The notes beneath the pieces are model-generated. The model did no database searches. It had not been told where the DNA came from and saw nothing but the letters and a program-made list of their open reading frames with translations. The position numbers were made by a program, and so were the translations under genes. This document shows positions 10,003 through 18,979 of a stretch of DNA of 64,000 bases, one piece after another (within the stretch, counting starts at the first letter, position 1; each line of letters opens with the position of its first letter). This stretch comes from Alphaproteobacteria bacterium (lineage in GTDB: Bacteria > Pseudomonadota > Alphaproteobacteria > UBA2966), in the NCBI GenBank assembly GCA_021296255.1, contig JAGWAU010000001.1:1-64000 (forward strand), in the 5' to 3' direction.

Positions 10003-10554
10003 TCAGTCCGATAGAGGCGGAGGCGCACCGTCGGGGACTGGAACTTCAAAACCGTTCAGGGTCAACGCCACCAGGATGTAGTAGCCGACAATACCCACCA
10101 GATCGACGACGCCCCGCTCGCCGAACAGCGTCAGCGCATCGGCATAGGCTTCGTCGGACAGGGCGTGCGTTCCCAGCAAGTCCGTGACCGCCGCGTAGAC
10201 CGCGCCTTCGTCTTCATTGGCAAACTCGGGCACACGGCCATTTCTGATGTCCTCGATTACGTCGTCCGCGACACCGGCGTCCCGGGCGATCGGTTCGTGG
10301 AGGTACCACTCCACCTGGCATGTCGCGTGGCGTGCGACGGTCAGGATCGCGAGTTCGGAGAGACGCGGCGGCAGCGACGAGCCGAAGCGACAGAAGGCAC
10401 CCAGCTTCTGGGCGCGCCCGCAAAGATCGGGACTCCTCAACCAAGCGTGGAAAGGTCCCTGGACCTTGCCGCGTGGGCCGCTGACGATGTCTTCGTAGAC
10501 TTGGCGCTGCTCTGGCGACATGGTGTCGGGATCGAGTTCCGGAAGGCGGGCCAT
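10003..10554 (-). CDS. Carboxymuconolactone decarboxylase (CMD) family protein
   Basis: This 183-residue protein carries a CMD/AhpD-like helical domain around LSELAILTVARHATCQVEWYL with the conserved His of HEPIARDAG. The CxxC pair of AhpD peroxidases is missing, since only one Cys is present there, so thiol peroxidase activity is unlikely. It is better described as a CMD-family protein of unknown substrate. ATG 10554 (MARLPELDP) is preferred over the upstream 10614 because it clears the preceding dehydrogenase by 20 nt. The two genes are co-directional and probably co-transcribed. Confidence 0.8.
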   Translation of the reverse strand: MARLPELDPDTMSPEQRQVYEDIVSGPRGKVQGPFHAWLRSPDLCGRAQKLGAFCRFGSSLPPRLSELAILTVARHATCQVEWYLHEPIARDAGVADDVIEDIRNGRVPEFANEDEGAVYAAVTDLLGTHALSDEAYADALTLFGERGVVDLVGIVGYYILVALTLNGFEVPVPDGAPPPLSD

Positions 10555-10574
10555 GGCGGTCTCCCGTCCGCGGA

Positions 10575-11528
10575 TCAGGGATTCAGGATACGGATCGGGG
10601 TGCCGGCCAGCCACGCTTCGATGTTCTCCACGACCTCGCCGTAGAACAGCCGGTAACTTTCGCCGGTGACGTAGCCGATGTGCGGCGTGAGCACCACGTT
10701 GGGCAGGTTCCGATACGGATGGTCCGCCGGCAACGGCTCGACGTCATACACATCGAGGCCCGCGCCGGCGATGACGCCCTGTCGGATGGCGTCGACCAGA
10801 GCCGATTCCTGGACGATCGGTCCTCGTGAGGTGTTGATCAGGTAAGCGCTCGCCTTCATGCGGGCGAGCTGTTCGGCGCCGATCAGGCCGCAGGTGCGCT
10901 CGCTCAATACCAAATGAATCGTCATGAAGTCGGACCGGGTCAAGAGCTCTTCCTTGCTCACCCGCGCGGCACCGCATTCGTCGGCTCGTTCATCGGTCAG
11001 GTTCTGGCTCCAGGAGATTACGGACATTCCAAACGCGGTCGCCACGCGCGCCACACGGGAACCGAGCCTGCCGAGACCCAGGATGCCGAGGGTCTTTCCC
11101 GCGAGGTCCGCGCCCATGGTGGTCTGCCAGCGTCCGTCGCGCATGTTCGCGAACTCGAGCGGAATGCGCCGGGCCAGTGCAAGTATCAGGGCCCAGGTCA
11201 GCTCGGGTGTACCGGTCGCCAGGGAAGCCGTATGACATACCGTAATCCCCCGCTCGTTGGCCGCGGCGACGTCGATGGAGGCGTTACGCGGTCCCGTCGT
11301 GATCAGCAGCTTCAGATCCGGCAATTTAGCGAGGAGACCGCGGAAAAAGGGCGTGCGCTCCCGCATGGCGCAGACGATATCGAACCCCCTCAGGCGGTCG
11401 GCGACGGCATCGGCATCGGAGATGTGGTCATTGAATACCACGACTTCCGCTTGCGCGGACACTTGGCTCCAGTCGGCCATATCGAGGGCGACGCCTTGAT
11501 AATCGTCAAGAACCGCTATGCGCGACAT
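10575..11528 (-). CDS. D-2-hydroxyacid dehydrogenase
   Basis: A 317-residue NAD-dependent dehydrogenase of the D-isomer-specific 2-hydroxyacid family, which reduces 2-keto acids to D-2-hydroxy acids or the reverse. The Rossmann loop GLGRLG and the catalytic Arg (NTSRGP), Glu (YDVEPLP) and His (TPHIGY) are all present, so the enzyme should be active. It lies just upstream of the CMD gene and close to an enolase-superfamily enzyme, which fits a small hydroxyacid or sugar-acid pathway. It might instead act on glycerate or phosphonate-type substrates; specificity is not visible. Confidence 0.9.
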   Translation of the reverse strand: MSRIAVLDDYQGVALDMADWSQVSAQAEVVVFNDHISDADAVADRLRGFDIVCAMRERTPFFRGLLAKLPDLKLLITTGPRNASIDVAAANERGITVCHTASLATGTPELTWALILALARRIPLEFANMRDGRWQTTMGADLAGKTLGILGLGRLGSRVARVATAFGMSVISWSQNLTDERADECGAARVSKEELLTRSDFMTIHLVLSERTCGLIGAEQLARMKASAYLINTSRGPIVQESALVDAIRQGVIAGAGLDVYDVEPLPADHPYRNLPNVVLTPHIGYVTGESYRLFYGEVVENIEAWLAGTPIRILNP

Positions 11529-11689
11529 CGTATCCCTTCCTATGTGGTGGGGGCATCCGGCATGCCCGCGAATCGTATCCGGGCCGGGTTACGTGCCACA
11601 AGTCGGGGCGAGTTCCGGAAAGATCGCAAGGGAGATACCGCAGCATGGGCATCGGCGGCAACAGACGTCATCACCTGGGATGAACCGCG

Positions 11690-12577
11690 CTAAAAGCCAT
11701 ACCGACCCGACAGCCGGCGCTCCGAGATAGTTGGCAGAAGCACTCCGATGACGACGACCGATATGGCGATCCAGTCCAGCAGCGTCACTTCCGTCCCGAG
11801 GTAGAGCCAGGACATCAGCGCGCCGAGCGGACCGATCAACGTCAAAATCAGGCTGACCATGCCGACCGTCAAAAAGCGTAGCGCGTAGTTGTAGAGGAAA
11901 AACGGCCCCGTGCTGCCGATGACACCGAGATAGAGTAGCGTCAGAACAACCTTCGGATCCATGTCCACGAAGGGGGGTGTCGGTCGTTCGACGGCGATCA
12001 TCACGAATAATCCAACCAGCGCCGCCATCGTCAGCTGAATGCTGGTGACCGCCATGGCGCGGCCGTGAACCTGAGCGATTCGTCGTGCGATCAATTGCGC
12101 GCCGCAAATGATCAGGACACCGATCGTAAGAAACACATCGCCAAGCATCGAGCCGCCGCCGTGATCCTCCTGCCCGTGGACGAGCAGGATCGCACCGGCG
12201 AAAGCAACCACGGCCCCCGCGACGACGCTGCCCCGAATCGATTCCCGAAGCACCAGCCAGCCCAGCAACGGCATCAAGATGGGCTGCGTGCTGAGAAGGA
12301 CCGCGCCGCTCACGGCGCTGCTCAACGTCAAACCCCAGATGATGAAAATCGCCGCGATACCGGGATCCAAAATGCCCAGCAATACCGGTCGCCACCCGAT
12401 TTCCCTTAGTCTACGGCCTTGCCCCGCCAGTACGGCGATCGACCACATCGCCAGGGCCCCGATGGCGAAACGCCCCATCGCGAGCTCCGATATCATCAAG
12501 TCGTCCACGATGGATTTGTTCGCAATCATCGTCGACGCCCAGAAGGCCGACGCCAGGATCAGGGCGGAGACGGGCAT
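11690..12577 (-). CDS. EamA/DMT superfamily transporter
   Basis: An inner-membrane permease of 295 residues with two EamA domains, ten predicted helices, and the usual QPILMPLLGW and GPLGALMSWL segments near the end of each half. It sits 160 nt upstream of the hydroxyacid dehydrogenase on the same strand and may export or import a related metabolite. It is only distantly similar by eye to the EamA proteins at 7.8 and 48.7 kb. Confidence 0.85.
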   Translation of the reverse strand: MPVSALILASAFWASTMIANKSIVDDLMISELAMGRFAIGALAMWSIAVLAGQGRRLREIGWRPVLLGILDPGIAAIFIIWGLTLSSAVSGAVLLSTQPILMPLLGWLVLRESIRGSVVAGAVVAFAGAILLVHGQEDHGGGSMLGDVFLTIGVLIICGAQLIARRIAQVHGRAMAVTSIQLTMAALVGLFVMIAVERPTPPFVDMDPKVVLTLLYLGVIGSTGPFFLYNYALRFLTVGMVSLILTLIGPLGALMSWLYLGTEVTLLDWIAISVVVIGVLLPTISERRLSGRYGF

Positions 12578-12746
12578 GGGGATCGATCCGTGGGAGAGTC
12601 AGGGGCTGCCGTGACGGGAATGGTCTCGGGACACTACATCGAGTCCCTTGCCGAACCCAGGCGCCGTTCATTGCGGGCGCAAAGACGATTGCTTAAAAAA
12701 CCTGGACGGGCAGCGTCCCCAACAGCTGATCGCCTCGGGAAAATAC

Positions 12747-14429
12747 ATGACCTCCTACCAATACATCTACACGATGAACGGCCTAACGAAGTCCTATCCG
12801 GGAGGTCGCGAGATCCTCAAGAACATCCGTTTGTCGTTTCTCCCCGGCGCCAAAATCGGTGTCCTGGGATACAACGGCGCAGGAAAATCCACCCTGCTAC
12901 GCATAATGGCCGGAGTCGAGACCGAGTTCGCAGGTGAAGCTTGGGCCGCGGAAGGCGCGAAGGTGGGATATCTGCCTCAGGAACCGGAACTCGACGCAAC
13001 GAAGGACGTACTTGGCAACATCATGGAAGGCGTGGCGGAGATCAAGGGGCTGCTCGATCGATTTGAAGAGGTCAGCGCGCGATTCGCCGAACCCCTCGAC
13101 GACGACGAGATGCGGGCTCTGATCGAGGAACAGGGCGCATTACAGGAACAGATCGATGTCGCGGACGCCTGGGAACTCGACCGCCATATCGACATCGCCA
13201 TGGACGCACTTCGCTGTCCGCCCGGCGATGCCCACGTTTCGACGCTCTCCGGCGGCGAGCGGCGGCGGGTAGCGTTATGCCGTCTCTTGCTGTCGCACCC
13301 CGACTTGCTGCTTCTGGACGAGCCAACGAATCATTTGGATGCAGAGTCGGTAGCTTGGCTCGAACGCTTTCTCCACGACTATCCGGGCACGGTCGTCGCC
13401 GTCACCCACGATCGCTATTTCCTCGATAATGTCGCCGGCTGGATCCTGGAACTGGATCGAGGTCACGGTTTGCCTTTCAAGGGCAACTACTCGTCATGGC
13501 TCGAACAGAAGCAGGCGCGTCTCGAGCGCGAAGGCAAACAGGAGGAGGCACGCCAGCGTACGCTCGCGCGTGAGCTCGATTGGATCCGCCAGGCGCCCCG
13601 GGCGCGCCAAGCGAAGAGTAAGGCGCGAATCAGTGCCTACGAGGCCTTGCATTCCGAAGAATTCGAAAAGTCCCGTGAAAAGGCACAGATCATGATTCCC
13701 GCCGGTCCTCGCCTCGGCGGTCTCGTCCTGGATGCCGAAGGCATCTCCAAGGGCTTCGACGACCGCCTTTTGATCGACGACCTCTCCTTTCGCGTTCCCC
13801 CGGGGGCCATCGTGGGACTCATCGGGTCGAACGGAGCCGGCAAAACCACCTTGTTCCGTATGATTACCGGCGATGAAACCGCGGACTCCGGCAACCTGCG
13901 CCTGGGCGACTCGGTAGCGCTGGGTTACGTCGATCAGTCTCGCGACGTGCTCGAGCCCAATCACACGGTTTGGGAGGAGATATCCGGCGGGCTCCACGAG
14001 CTCGAACTCGGAAAACGGAAAATGGCGAGTCGCGTCTACGTCGGGGCCTTCAATTTCCGCGGCGGCGACCAGCAGAAGAAGGTGGGTCAGCTCTCGGGCG
14101 GCGAACGCAACCGGGTCCATCTCGCGAAAATCCTCAAGTCGGGAGCGAACTTCATTTTGTTGGACGAACCAACCAACGATCTCGATGTCGACACACTGCG
14201 GGCGTTGGAGGAGGCCCTCCTGGAATTCGCGGGCTGCGCCATGGTAATCAGCCATGATCGCTGGTTCCTGGACCGAACGGCCACCCACATCCTGGCTTTT
14301 GAGGGCGACAGCCACGTTGAGTGGTTCGAGGGCAACTACGAGGCGTACGAAGAAGACCGCCGCAAACGGCTCGGCGATCAGGCCGACCAGCCGCACCGCA
14401 TCAAGTACAAGCCCCTGCACCGGACATAG
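12747..14429 (+). CDS. ettA: Energy-dependent translational throttle protein EttA (ABC-F)
   Basis: EttA is a soluble ABC-F ATPase that binds the ribosomal E site and gates entry into elongation according to energy state. Two ABC cassettes are complete: Walker [10 protein letters not shown] and GSNGAGKTT, signatures LSGGERRR and LSGGERNR, and Walker [13 protein letters not shown] and [12 protein letters not shown]. The linker between them is charged ([19 protein letters not shown]), as expected for the P-site tRNA interaction motif. ATG 12747 gives the family N-terminus [10 protein letters not shown] and 560 residues; the longer frame from 12648 adds unrelated sequence. The stop codon is overlapped by REP-like copy B. 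Confidence 0.95.
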   Translation: MTSYQYIYTMNGLTKSYPGGREILKNIRLSFLPGAKIGVLGYNGAGKSTLLRIMAGVETEFAGEAWAAEGAKVGYLPQEPELDATKDVLGNIMEGVAEIKGLLDRFEEVSARFAEPLDDDEMRALIEEQGALQEQIDVADAWELDRHIDIAMDALRCPPGDAHVSTLSGGERRRVALCRLLLSHPDLLLLDEPTNHLDAESVAWLERFLHDYPGTVVAVTHDRYFLDNVAGWILELDRGHGLPFKGNYSSWLEQKQARLEREGKQEEARQRTLARELDWIRQAPRARQAKSKARISAYEALHSEEFEKSREKAQIMIPAGPRLGGLVLDAEGISKGFDDRLLIDDLSFRVPPGAIVGLIGSNGAGKTTLFRMITGDETADSGNLRLGDSVALGYVDQSRDVLEPNHTVWEEISGGLHELELGKRKMASRVYVGAFNFRGGDQQKKVGQLSGGERNRVHLAKILKSGANFILLDEPTNDLDVDTLRALEEALLEFAGCAMVISHDRWFLDRTATHILAFEGDSHVEWFEGNYEAYEEDRRKRLGDQADQPHRIKYKPLHRT

Positions 14430-14480
14430 AGCGGTTCGTTTGACCGGAACCGCTCCGGCATTCCTTGCCGCTCGCGGCAG
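14428..14480 (+). repeat. REP-like palindromic element, copy B
   Basis: A perfect 9-bp stem, GAGCGGTTC (14429-14437) with GAACCGCTC (14447-14455), starts on the last base of the ettA stop. It runs into the same 19-nt core as copy A (14446-14464) and then a small hairpin GCCGC..GCGGC. The 24 nt at 14455-14478 are identical to the reverse complement of 16576-16599 (copy C). There is no T-tract. It could be a REP-type mobile palindrome or a factor-dependent 3' end. Confidence 0.65.
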
Positions 14481-14590
14481 CGGACTGGCAGGACAGGTTG
14501 CGCCCTGTATGGCCGGGGCGACGACGGGTGGATGCGTCCTTCATCTCAGCTATCGCGGCCTTCAACCTCGTTCGCTTGCCCAACAGTCCG

Positions 14591-15439
14591 CTAGGCCGGG
14601 TGCCGGTCGAAGCGATTGAGGTAGCGCGGCGCGATCCGATCCACGAACAGAAGAATGAAGACGTCGGTGGTCCCGAAGGCGTGGTCGACCACGGCGCCGT
14701 CACCGACGAAGGCTCCGAGGCGGAGATAGGCCCTGATGAGAGGCGGCAGCCTGCGGAGAGCCTTGCGAAGGGCGTATGCGTCGGGCAGGCTCGCGTCCAT
14801 CGCCACGAACCGGCCAGCACGGGCCCGCACACGGCAATCGACCGGCGCCAGGTGATTACCGTGGAGATAGCTCAAGGCGACCTGGTGCTCCTCCGGGCAC
14901 GTTCCCGGAAAGCTGGCGCAGCCGAACATGACCGCGATGCCGTAGACGTCCAGGTACCGGGCTATGCCACGCCAGAGGAGCTGGATCGTTGCGTTCGTGC
15001 GATAGGCGGGGTGCACGCAACTGCGCCCGAGCTCCAGAAAGCTGCCGCACCGCGACGGCCCGTCCGTCAGCGGACTCAGATCATATTCGGCCGCCGAATA
15101 GAAACCGCCGCGACGGGCCGCGACATCCTCCCGGAGCAACCGATAGGTTCCGACAACGGCGTCGGAGGCCGGCAGGTCGTGATCGACGACCAACAGGTGG
15201 TCACAGACCTCGTCGAACGGATCCACGTCCCGGCGAGTTACCCGCGCGACCGGATCGGGGTGGGCATCCATCTCTTCGTAGAAGACGCGGAACCGAAGCG
15301 CCTGTGCGGCGGCGACCTCATCCCGGTCCTGGGCGAAGCGGACCTCCAAACTGCCCGATGCGGCGGGAGAAAATCCCTGAGACTCCCTGATAGCACGCTC
15401 CGGCGATGTTTTTTCCGGCGCTGTGAGAACGTCGGTCAC
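14591..15439 (-). CDS. olsB: L-ornithine N-alpha-acyltransferase (GNAT family)
   Basis: OlsB transfers a 3-hydroxyacyl group from acyl carrier protein to ornithine, giving lyso-ornithine lipid, the first step in a phosphate-free membrane lipid made under phosphate limitation. The 282 residues carry the family blocks: AQALRFRVFYEEMDA, FDEVCDHLLVVD, VVGTYRLLR, FLELGRSCVHPAYR, IQLLWRGIARY and MFGCASFPGT. The partner O-acyltransferase OlsA is not in this window. The gene stands alone; no Pho box was recognised upstream. Confidence 0.9.
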   Translation of the reverse strand: MTDVLTAPEKTSPERAIRESQGFSPAASGSLEVRFAQDRDEVAAAQALRFRVFYEEMDAHPDPVARVTRRDVDPFDEVCDHLLVVDHDLPASDAVVGTYRLLREDVAARRGGFYSAAEYDLSPLTDGPSRCGSFLELGRSCVHPAYRTNATIQLLWRGIARYLDVYGIAVMFGCASFPGTCPEEHQVALSYLHGNHLAPVDCRVRARAGRFVAMDASLPDAYALRKALRRLPPLIRAYLRLGAFVGDGAVVDHAFGTTDVFILLFVDRIAPRYLNRFDRHPA

Positions 15440-15618
15440 GCGGGGAATAAATCAGAGCTGTGCGTCGTTCGCGTTACCAAGAGACAACAATTACGTGAAA
15501 CCGGGGTACCGATCAGGCAGACGAGTTTCCCGCCCGCGGTTGCCGGCAATCCCCCGAAAGCGGCCCGCTCGCCGCGGCCCTCAAGAACCGCGGCCCTCAC
15601 TCAAAATCAGCCGAGACG

Positions 15619-15837
15619 TCAGCTCTGCTCGTCAGTGTCGGACTTCAGCGTCCTCTGAGCCGCTGCTTTGGCTTCCTTGGTCGGTACCGTGGACTTCACG
15701 GAATGCACGCCGTCCTGGATCTTCACGGTCTGGGTTTTGGTGTACCCGTAACCACAGCCGCCCAAGCCCTCGGCGGACGCCGGCGCGGAAAGAGCAAGCA
15801 CGCCCGCCGCGATCGCGAGAATGGCCAGTCTTTTCAT
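15619..15837 (-). CDS. Small secreted protein of unknown function
   Basis: A 72-residue product with a clean signal peptide (MKRLAILAIAAGVLALSAPA, cleavage after ASA). The short polar mature part starts EGLGGCGYGYTKTQTV and ends in a charged KSDTDEQS tail. ATG 15837 has a GGAGG eight bases upstream, which decides the start against the longer frame to 15900. The single Cys28 lies past the signal-peptide cleavage site and is not a lipobox. I recognise no family. Similar short secreted proteins with a CGxG start are common in alphaproteobacteria, but their function is unknown to me. Confidence 0.65.
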   Translation of the reverse strand: MKRLAILAIAAGVLALSAPASAEGLGGCGYGYTKTQTVKIQDGVHSVKSTVPTKEAKAAAQRTLKSDTDEQS

Positions 15838-15912
15838 GTCCCGCCTCCAAGAGTAGGGGTTATCGAGACGACTGTATGCGAGGCCACGGCCAGCGGTCAA
15901 TTCACGTGATCG

Positions 15913-16434
15913 TCAACCCGCAACGATGTCGCCGACCACTGCCGTATACACATCCCTCGCCTCCGCACCGAAACACGCGAACGTGACCTTGGCGAGGGGA
16001 CTTTCCCGCTCGAGATGGTTATTGGTTTCGGTGACAGCGATACGGGTGGCCTGTTCCAGCGGGTAGCCGTACACACCCGCGCTGATGGCGGGAAACGCGA
16101 TCGACGTAATTCCTTTGTCGTCGACGATCTCGAAGCAGCGGCGATAACAGCTCGCCAGCAGGCCCGGTTCCCCCTGGCCACCGCCCCGCCACACCGGCCC
16201 GACGGTATGAATCACGTACTTCGCCGGCAGATCATAGCCGCCGGTGATCTTGGCATCTCCCGTCTCACAGCCACCGAGAGTGCGGCATTCCTCCAGGAGG
16301 CGGGGTCCCGCAGCCCGGTGGATTGCGCCGTCCACACCGCCGCCCCCCAACAGCGCATTGTTCGCCGCGTTGACGATGGCATCGACCGACAACGTGGTGA
16401 TATCGCCCTCGAATATCTCTATCCGCTCGCGCAT
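15913..16434 (-). CDS. Macro domain protein, probable O-acetyl-ADP-ribose deacetylase
   Basis: A single macro domain of 173 residues that binds ADP-ribose and, in the YmdB/MacroD group, removes the acetyl group from O-acetyl-ADP-ribose or mono-ADP-ribose from protein. Diagnostic blocks are [34 protein letters not shown], the CETGDAKIT loop, VIHTVGP and [12 protein letters not shown]. The Asn and Asp of the catalytic loop are present. ATG 16434 ([13 protein letters not shown]) has GGAGAAGG upstream and gives the normal length, so the frame extending to 16563 is not used. Confidence 0.9.
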   Translation of the reverse strand: MRERIEIFEGDITTLSVDAIVNAANNALLGGGGVDGAIHRAAGPRLLEECRTLGGCETGDAKITGGYDLPAKYVIHTVGPVWRGGGQGEPGLLASCYRRCFEIVDDKGITSIAFPAISAGVYGYPLEQATRIAVTETNNHLERESPLAKVTFACFGAEARDVYTAVVGDIVAG

Positions 16435-16570
16435 GGCGCCTTCTCCGTGCGGGGTTCCTGTCATGGATGATGAAGGGTAGCGCCGCCATCGGGCCACGTG
16501 AAGAATGGGCCCGCGAAGAACGAGGCGGCGATCTTGACCATCAAACCGGTAATGAGAGGACACAACCGAT

Positions 16571-16610
16571 TCCCCGCCGCGAGCGGCAAGGAATGCCGGA
16601 TTGTTTCCGG
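16571..16610 (-). repeat. REP-like palindromic element, copy C
   Basis: Read on the minus strand, this copy lies 17-56 nt downstream of the ampG-like stop. It has a hairpin TCCGG/CCGGA (16596-16610), then 24 nt (16576-16599) identical to part of copy B, including the small palindrome GCCGCTCGCGGC. It has the same orientation as the gene it follows, as for the other copies. Confidence 0.6.
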
Positions 16611-16626
16611 TTTCGCCGTAACCGCA

Positions 16627-18000
16627 CTAGTTTCCCGGTTCCGCCGCCCCCGTTGCCTCGGCATCGCCTCGAGGCCCCGGTCGCGTCCGCATTCCCGTCC
16701 GGCCAAGCCACCACAACAGGATCAAGCCGGGGACGGCCGCTCCGGTCGTGAGAACGAAGAAGCCGACCCAGTCGAGCCACTCGGCCAGCGCGCCCCCCGA
16801 CGAGGACAGCCATGTGCGGGCGACCACCATGAAGGAGGAGAGCAGCGCGTACTGCGTCGCGGTGTAGGCGACATTGCACAGTGACGAAAGGTAGGCGACG
16901 AACACGGCCGTCCCCATGCCGCCGGCGAGATTCTCGAGGCCGATGGTAACCGCCAGCAGCGTCAGACCGGCGCCCACCATCGCCTGCACCGCGAACATCA
17001 GATTCGACGCCAATTGCAGAACACCGCAGATCCACAGGCTTCTGTAGAGGCCTGCGCCCGCCATGAGGGTGCCGCCGAGAGCCAGGCCTGCGAGCGTCGC
17101 CGCGAATCCGAACACCTTCGCCACATTGGCGATGTCGATCTTCGTGAATCCGACGTCGTCGAGAAAGGGAAAGGTCATTACGCCCGCCAGTGAATCGCCG
17201 AACTTGTAGAACACCACAAACAGGAGGATCGCGATCCACGCCGGGCGGGCCATGAACTCGGAGAACGGGCAGATGACCGCAACGTAGAGCCAGCCGAGGG
17301 CGGCACCCAGCCGCCCCGACAGGTTGGGCTGGTCGGCAAGCCATGCGCCGACCTCCGCCTCCCGCGCGAGGGATTCGGGTGTTGCCCGTACGGCCGGCTC
17401 GGGATTGAGCAGCGCCGTAGCGACCCCCACGAGAATCAGGGCGGCCATCGCCACGTAGACCACGGGCCATGCGACGGCGCTTGCTAGATAAAGAGCGCCT
17501 GCCCCGGACACGAGCATGCCGATGCGATAGCCGAAAACGATGGCGGCGGCACCGGCGGCGAACTGATGTTCCTCAAGGATTTCGACCCGATAAGCGTCGA
17601 TGACGATATCCTGACTCGCCGAAGCGAACGCCACCGCCAGCGCCAGGACGGCGGTGAGGCCCACGTTCGTCGCGGGACCACTGAAGCCGAGCGCGAGCGT
17701 AACGGCGATCAGGGTGAACTGGGTGACGATCAGCCAGGAGCGGCGGCGGCCGAGCAGCACGGTGAGGCCCGGAAGACGTGCCTTGTCCATCACGGGTGCC
17801 CAGAGAAACTTGAGCGCGTAGGGCGTACCGACCGCCGCGAACAGCCCGATGGCCGTGAGCGAGAGCCCTTCGTCCTTGAGCCACAGAGACAACGTCTGGC
17901 CCGTCAGCGCCAGCGGCAGCCCGCTCGAGAACCCGAGGAACAGGATCGCAACAACTCGAGGATGCCGATAGACGGCGGCGGCGGCGAGCCAGGACTGCAT
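16627..18000 (-). CDS. AmpG-like MFS permease
   Basis: A 457-residue major-facilitator protein with about twelve to fourteen membrane spans. The N-terminal block FLGFSSGLPLALTGQTLSLW, the loop WAPVMDKARLPGL and the ASASQDIVIDAYRVE motif are characteristic of AmpG-type transporters. AmpG proteins import anhydromuropeptides from the periplasm for cell-wall recycling; acetyl-CoA transporter-like relatives share the fold. The start at ATG 18000 (MQSWLAAAAVYRHPRV) fits the family better than the frame extending to 18075. No ampD or ampR neighbour is present. A REP-like element lies just downstream. Confidence 0.85.
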   Translation of the reverse strand: MQSWLAAAAVYRHPRVVAILFLGFSSGLPLALTGQTLSLWLKDEGLSLTAIGLFAAVGTPYALKFLWAPVMDKARLPGLTVLLGRRRSWLIVTQFTLIAVTLALGFSGPATNVGLTAVLALAVAFASASQDIVIDAYRVEILEEHQFAAGAAAIVFGYRIGMLVSGAGALYLASAVAWPVVYVAMAALILVGVATALLNPEPAVRATPESLAREAEVGAWLADQPNLSGRLGAALGWLYVAVICPFSEFMARPAWIAILLFVVFYKFGDSLAGVMTFPFLDDVGFTKIDIANVAKVFGFAATLAGLALGGTLMAGAGLYRSLWICGVLQLASNLMFAVQAMVGAGLTLLAVTIGLENLAGGMGTAVFVAYLSSLCNVAYTATQYALLSSFMVVARTWLSSSGGALAEWLDWVGFFVLTTGAAVPGLILLWWLGRTGMRTRPGPRGDAEATGAAEPGN

Positions 18001-18144
18001 CAGCCCAAAGCATACCCATGGGGACGGCGCTGAACCAGCGCGCTCAACGAACCGTGCGCGAGGCGATGCGCCCACGCGACAGCCGGCGTTCTGGAGTCAA
18101 GACGGGGCGATCATCGGCGGATCGTTCGCCCTCAGCAACCCGAG

Positions 18145-18651
18145 TCAGGCTATCGGTTCCAGAGGATCGCGTCGGACCGTGGTCATGTCCTGACCCTCGA
18201 TCCGCAACAGACGGGTCAGTCCTTCCCACTGCGGCGAGTGGATGTCGCCCTCGTTGTAGACCTTGGCGTCACCGGGGTTGAGCGTATAGGTCCGCTCCGC
18301 CGCGACCTTTCCGGCTTTGCCGTCCACCGGTTCCTGCACGAGCCTCCAGTCCGTCATTTCCGTGATCCCTTCCGCTTGGCCGTAAATGGCCCAGGCCGGC
18401 CCGTGATGGTGCGGACTCGCCGCAATGCCTTTCGTATAGGTGTGCGCGACGATGCAAAAACCGAGCTCCGGATCCCGGTAGAGGACATTGCGTTCGGAGT
18501 CCCGGTCGTTTCCGAAGTGCGTGCGCATGAATTCATCGTCCGCCAAGACACGTTCCAGCATTTCGCGGATCTTTTCTCGGCCCCCGGGACCGGGTTCCGT
18601 GATCAGCTTGGCCTTGCAGTCGGCGGCGAACGCTTCGAGCGTGCAGGACAT
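18145..18651 (-). CDS. Cupin-fold protein (dioxygenase-like), unknown substrate
   Basis: A 168-residue single-domain protein. The core SPHHHGPAWAIYG has the clustered histidines of a cupin metal site and GDIHSP further on supplies the second His. The overall pattern resembles small-molecule dioxygenases related to cysteine dioxygenase, but the substrate is not evident. ATG 18651 is preceded by AAGGAGG at ideal spacing. The gene lies divergent from the hyuBA operon with about 330 nt between, so it could share its control region; that link is only positional. Confidence 0.65.
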   Translation of the reverse strand: MSCTLEAFAADCKAKLITEPGPGGREKIREMLERVLADDEFMRTHFGNDRDSERNVLYRDPELGFCIVAHTYTKGIAASPHHHGPAWAIYGQAEGITEMTDWRLVQEPVDGKAGKVAAERTYTLNPGDAKVYNEGDIHSPQWEGLTRLLRIEGQDMTTVRRDPLEPIA

Positions 18652-18979
18652 CGAATTTCCTCCTTCACCCCTTAGGAATACTACCTCCAATTCGCACAAT
18701 TCTCACACTGTTCGGGGGGCCGGAAGGCGGCGCTGGCTGCGGGCCGCTGGAGCGCGGAGATGATCAGGCCTCGCTTCTCTCTCGACTGAAGATATGCGCC
18801 GCAAGGGGTGGACGAAGTCAATCCCGGTCCGACCACCAAGAGAACCATCTTGCTCGTATTTGCCGTTCGGCCCTACCTTGCGTACCATGCCCAATCACTG
18901 AACGCGCAATCATCCCCAGTCGTTTGAGTCGTCGGGCTGCCTCGCGAGGCCTCTCGAACCAAAGGAGCCAGCCTGACGC
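18652..18979. other. Intergenic region upstream of the hyuBA operon
   Basis: This 328-nt divergent spacer holds the Shine-Dalgarno of both flanking genes (AAGGAGG for the cupin, AAAGGAG at about 18960 for hyuB). I could not pick out a convincing sigma70 promoter or an operator palindrome. A 63-codon minus-strand frame (18703-18894) is open but shows no recognisable features. Confidence 0.4.

Noticed and set aside
18703-18894. A 63-codon minus-strand frame upstream of hyuB
   Set aside because: No Shine-Dalgarno, and no recognisable domain or signal sequence.
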